The position numbers and the translations under genes were made by a program. This document shows, piece by piece, positions 32,301 through 34,758 of a DNA stretch of 34,758 bases; position 1 is the first letter of the stretch; each line of letters starts with the position of its first letter. The notes under the pieces are model-generated. The model searched no databases. It was not told the origin of the DNA and worked only from the letters and a program-made list of their open reading frames with translations. The stretch lies in the NCBI GenBank assembly GCA_028565635.1, contig JAOXYB010018960.1:1-34758 (forward strand). The letters are read 5' to 3'. The DNA comes from Phoronis ovalis (Eukaryota > Phoronida > Phoronidae).

Positions 32301-34486
32301 CAGTACTTTACTGATTATGTATTATAATGGACACACAATATACATTTGAGCTTATTTCGGACACAATATTTATGACATGCATTCATATCATAAAAGTACC
32401 GAAAGCAGTAGATGGGTATTGTTCTGCAAGTAGATCAAAATTACAATATGTACTAATTGCTTTTGTGCTTTGAGTTAATAAAATGAATGCAACGTCCCAA
32501 ATTATAATTGACAATAATCTATGATTTCATTGCATTTATAAAGCTTATCCCATCATACTTGGTACTTTCTGCTATCAAAAGCCTCATCTGATCCAAAGCA
32601 CAAAATTTAAATCTATAAAATAATAAGCTGTCATAACAGCTTACTGGTATTTTGTCTGGTAATTTGATATAAAACAAGTCAAAAGTTTGTTTTTTGCGTG
32701 TTACGTGGCATCAGATAATGTTGATTATAGCAGTAGTACCATGTACTATCGGTACCGGTATTATCTGCATACATGCAAATAAACACTGATATACTGTAAC
32801 TGCTACAGATTAACTTTATTGTTCTTGCTGTGAGCTAATCATATCCGTTCTGTCTATGTATGTCTGTAAAACGATTAATACTTTTAATTTGAGTTATTAT
32901 TACCAAATTTATATTGCTATGAGTGTGTGTATCCCTCGTTTATTATCTAGTGTTTTGACCTGCTTCACTGAGTTCACCAGGACTATGATGATTTATAGAA
33001 CATCACATCACTAGTAAACTGTCTTAAATGTTGATCCGTAACATCCAAAAAAACAACAATATCATTCATAGTGGGTCCATTGAATCCACCAGGTGGCATA
33101 GCTACGGTTTTGTGTACTTCCTAATATGGCAAAAGTGCAGTTATAAATAGAAGTTTATAAAACATCTATTCTAAAGTTCAGGTCCATTCATTGCACCAAC
33201 TGACTGAGTAGATAGATGTTCAATTAGTCTATGGTTGAACTCAGTACTTGAAAGATGCTTTTAGTGTGTATGACCATGCTTGTATGTTGTTTGTCTGATA
33301 CTAGGTTCCCGGAAGTTATCATACTACGATGACGATCGTGTAAGCACTACCACCACTGAATTGTTGAATGACAATAAATATGCCTCCCTCCCTAACCTCA
33401 GCATACGTAGATCAAAGCGTCAGGATGATCTAGGTATAGTAGTTACAAAGAACCTCGTATATAAACATGGTAATTGCACTTGACGGGGAAACTAGTTTAA
33501 GGAAGCATGTTATCTTACTGATTATTCACAATAATTTGTGTTACTGAATCATGTCCAGTTGTCAGGTGTGAGCTCTATGTAAATATAACTTCATTAAGTA
33601 AACATAATTTCATTTTGAAACTGATTTTCGTATCCACTTCTGTGTATTTTAAATCATTTAAATAATTTCTCAAACATTGTACAAAAAAATTACTTGGCTG
33701 TTATGAACTGAAGATTACTCCCAGTCAATTTTTCTTGCAGGCATAACCATCAAATTATTTGCTATTCCACTTTGTAGGATATCCCTGGAAAAATATCCAA
33801 TCACAAATGACAAAATCCATAGTTTTGCCCTAGCTCAAATAATTCCATCAAAATGTTGCTACATTTCTCTTCAAAAAAACTAATCCTGCACAATAATTTC
33901 TCTTTCAACTAAAAACAACTAAGAAACCAGTGCAAAAGAGAAAAAAAATCATAAATTTAAGATTGCGGGAACTACATCCAACATGCCCAGACCCTTGGCC
34001 CTGCACTGCAGTTAGAATTGTGTTCTTGTGCCAGATTACTAACATTTCTGTCACTCCTTTGTTCCCCATGCCTTGCTTGTCTAACAACTGCTCGGTGTTT
34101 CTCAGACTGATGTGAAAATAGAGGGAAAAAGTACAAGAAATTTTAATTTCAGATTTTATTGCGAAAAATTCTGAAATCTGTGGTAAATACATATTAATTA
34201 TTAAGAAGTGACTAGCTGTAGAGTAGCTGAAGCAAATCGGCTTTTGTATTTAAAGAAGAGTTTGTCATACTGCCTTAAATCTGTTTATAACGCTTTATTC
34301 TCTTTAGACATGTTAAACATTTCCTACCTATTTACATGTCATTACCTATTTCAGGTGGTTTAATCAGTGATTCAACTAACACCACAGATTTACTTTATGA
34401 AGGCAAATCCTATTTACGTCATCATTCTGTGGGCATGAGTGATGCGAGCTCAGTGTCCTCCATTTTGGATGAACTAGATAACAAAG
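17396..34486 (+). CDS. Large coiled-coil scaffold with TQT (LC8-type) motifs, 3' partial
   Basis: Coding exons are 17396-17485, 18008-18209, 26567-27774, 28360-28554, 28876-29062, 29424-29599, 30272-30503, 30914-31093, 31438-31551, 32078-32242, 33305-33433 and 34355-34486. All are GT-AG and phase-consistent, giving 1003 residues before the window ends. Residues 1-98 form a compact, probably beta-rich domain that I do not recognise. Residues 108-147 hold three STQTD motifs, residues 243-347 a Ser/His repeat array with R/K-x-x-S sites, residues 501-800 predicted coiled coil, and the rest a Ser/Tyr-rich tail. I could not assign a family. The likely role, a dimeric adaptor or scaffold using dynein light chain, is an inference. 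The start follows an in-frame TAG. Joining exon 2 to exon 3 across 8.4 kb rests on phase alone. Confidence 0.82.
18351..18425. repeat. 2.6 tandem copies of a 28-29-bp unit
   Basis: ATTTTATCC-ATTAAT-AGCCAGG-GTGT occurs at 18351-18378 and 18379-18407, with a partial third copy to 18425. Copies differ at a few positions and by one base in length. Confidence 0.85.
18665..18832 (-). repeat. Interspersed repeat, copy B (reverse strand)
   Basis: The reverse complement reads GCATACCTGTCAAGTTGGCA, then TTGAAAGCAATGGCAAAAT, and later CAATGGGAGACTTGACAGCT. This closely matches copy C at 23663-23791. The shared translation-like strings seen in both copies come from the repeat and not from a gene. Confidence 0.85.
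23663..23791 (+). repeat. Interspersed repeat, copy C
   Basis: The sequence contains AGCATACATATCAAGTTGGC, TTTTCTGTTGAAAGCAATGA and CAATGGGAGACTTGACAGCT, the same block order as copy B in the opposite orientation. The repeat is about 130-150 bp. No coding. Confidence 0.85.
24069..24110. repeat. 18-bp AT-rich tandem repeat, 2.3 copies
   Basis: GTTATATTGCCATATATT occurs exactly at 24069-24086 and 24087-24104, followed by a partial third unit. Confidence 0.9.
26596..26715 (+). other. Three TQT motifs (predicted LC8/DYNLL binding) in the scaffold
   Basis: Residues 108-112, 128-132 and 143-147 each read STQTD, within contexts GLSTQTDHSL, SGSTQTDGKL and SGSTQTDISQ. TQT is the anchoring core of the known LC8 recognition motif. 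The spacing of 20 and 15 residues in a disordered, Ser/Thr-rich linker, followed by coiled coil, matches known multivalent LC8 clients. Binding itself is inferred. Confidence 0.65.
27001..27315 (+). repeat. Ser/His-rich protein repeat array in the scaffold
   Basis: Six or seven degenerate units of 15-17 residues follow the pattern S-S/G-R/K-x-x-S-hydrophobic-H, then D/E/N-rich and H. Examples are SSRAASIHD, SSRQGSLHA, GSKAGSLHE, GSRTASVHD and GSQAGSLRG. The repeats are protein-level tandem duplications with diverged codons. Most carry R/K-x-x-S, a basophilic kinase consensus. Confidence 0.75.
27862..27925. mobile_element. Fragment of the 13653-13965 MITE family
   Basis: AGGATTCCAAATTTCAGAAT and AAAGTTCTTG-TTTGCAAGTT match the interior of the element downstream of ARL13B. 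Terminal repeats are missing. It lies in the intron after the large exon of the scaffold gene. Confidence 0.6.
28360..31093 (+). other. Coiled-coil exons of the scaffold
   Basis: Five consecutive exons encode Leu-, Glu-, Lys- and Asn-rich helices with heptad-like spacing, for instance LEDTIATLKKLLADRDVEI, LREKENLATEVWKLMQEIEK, VQQMRIDLRALRDKNHIL and EVRLLKDELYQLKKG. Short Gly/Ser/Pro-rich breaks follow the second exon (around 28980-29050) and end the block (31020-31093). Parallel dimerisation is expected. Confidence 0.8.
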
Positions 34487-34758
34487 GTATTGAAAATGGT
34501 GAGGGACGTGTGTTAATGAGTGTACCAGTGTTATAGAAGAGTTGTGTGTTTGCATCATTACTCAGCTATTTGCATGCACTAGGTTATGTAGCAAAATTTA
34601 TTAATATTTATTCCACAGTTCACAGAGTTTTTTATGCTTATCCACCATAGTGGAATGGGCATATTGTCGTAGTGTATGCGGCGTATGTACCCTTTTCTTT
34701 ATGTTGCTATAACGGCTTCAGCTTTCGTCAGATCATCTTTGTATTTGGTACAGGGTAA
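34487..34758 (+). other. Start of the next scaffold intron, cut by the window edge
   Basis: GTATTG follows the phase-1 exon end at 34486, so at least one more coding exon lies outside the window. No exon was recognised in the remaining 272 bases. Confidence 0.6.

Noticed and set aside
1-34758. CRISPR array, bacterial operon or integrated virus
   Set aside because: No regularly spaced repeats of that kind, no prokaryotic gene organisation and no viral coding domain were seen.

Overview
This window is nuclear DNA from an intron-rich, AT-rich invertebrate animal. Every exon recognised has GT-AG splice borders, introns run from a few hundred bases to more than 8 kb, and several short inverted-repeat elements are scattered between and inside the genes. 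Protein similarity to vertebrate PRDX4 and ARL13B is high. The genome style (AT-rich introns, many MITE-like elements) fits a mollusc or another lophotrochozoan, but that placement is an inference from style.

Layout, left to right. Bases 1-1363 hold repeats only: a short repeat cluster, a diverged MITE copy and a long foldback. Bases 1364-3475 carry the last five coding exons of a typical 2-Cys peroxiredoxin of the PRDX1/4 group; its first coding exon was not found. Its long 3' side (3476-5936) contains poly(A) signals and a ~350 bp terminal-inverted-repeat element. A complete tRNA-Leu(UAA) gene lies on the minus strand at 5937-6019. Next comes a CRE/E-box-bearing promoter region and a complete nine-exon ARL13B gene (6546-13189, 490 codons), followed by a MITE and an exact 38-bp tandem duplication. 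A possible two-exon, 58-residue membrane microprotein lies at 15263-15821. From about 16.4 kb to the right edge runs one large gene, incomplete at its 3' end. It encodes at least 1003 residues: a compact N-terminal domain I do not recognise, three TQT motifs of the kind bound by dynein light chain LC8, a Ser/His-rich tandem array full of R/K-x-x-S sites, and then five exons of coiled coil. An 8.4-kb intron inside this gene is rich in repeats.

Functionally, the peroxiredoxin removes peroxide. ARL13B is the ciliary GTPase that activates ARL3. The large gene looks like a dimeric cytoskeletal or trafficking scaffold, possibly clamped by LC8. The genes are not an operon and nothing shows joint regulation. 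The most interesting material is the unrecognised LC8-type scaffold with its phospho-site array, the candidate microprotein, and the loss of the vertebrate RVxP ciliary-targeting motif and one lipidated cysteine in ARL13B.
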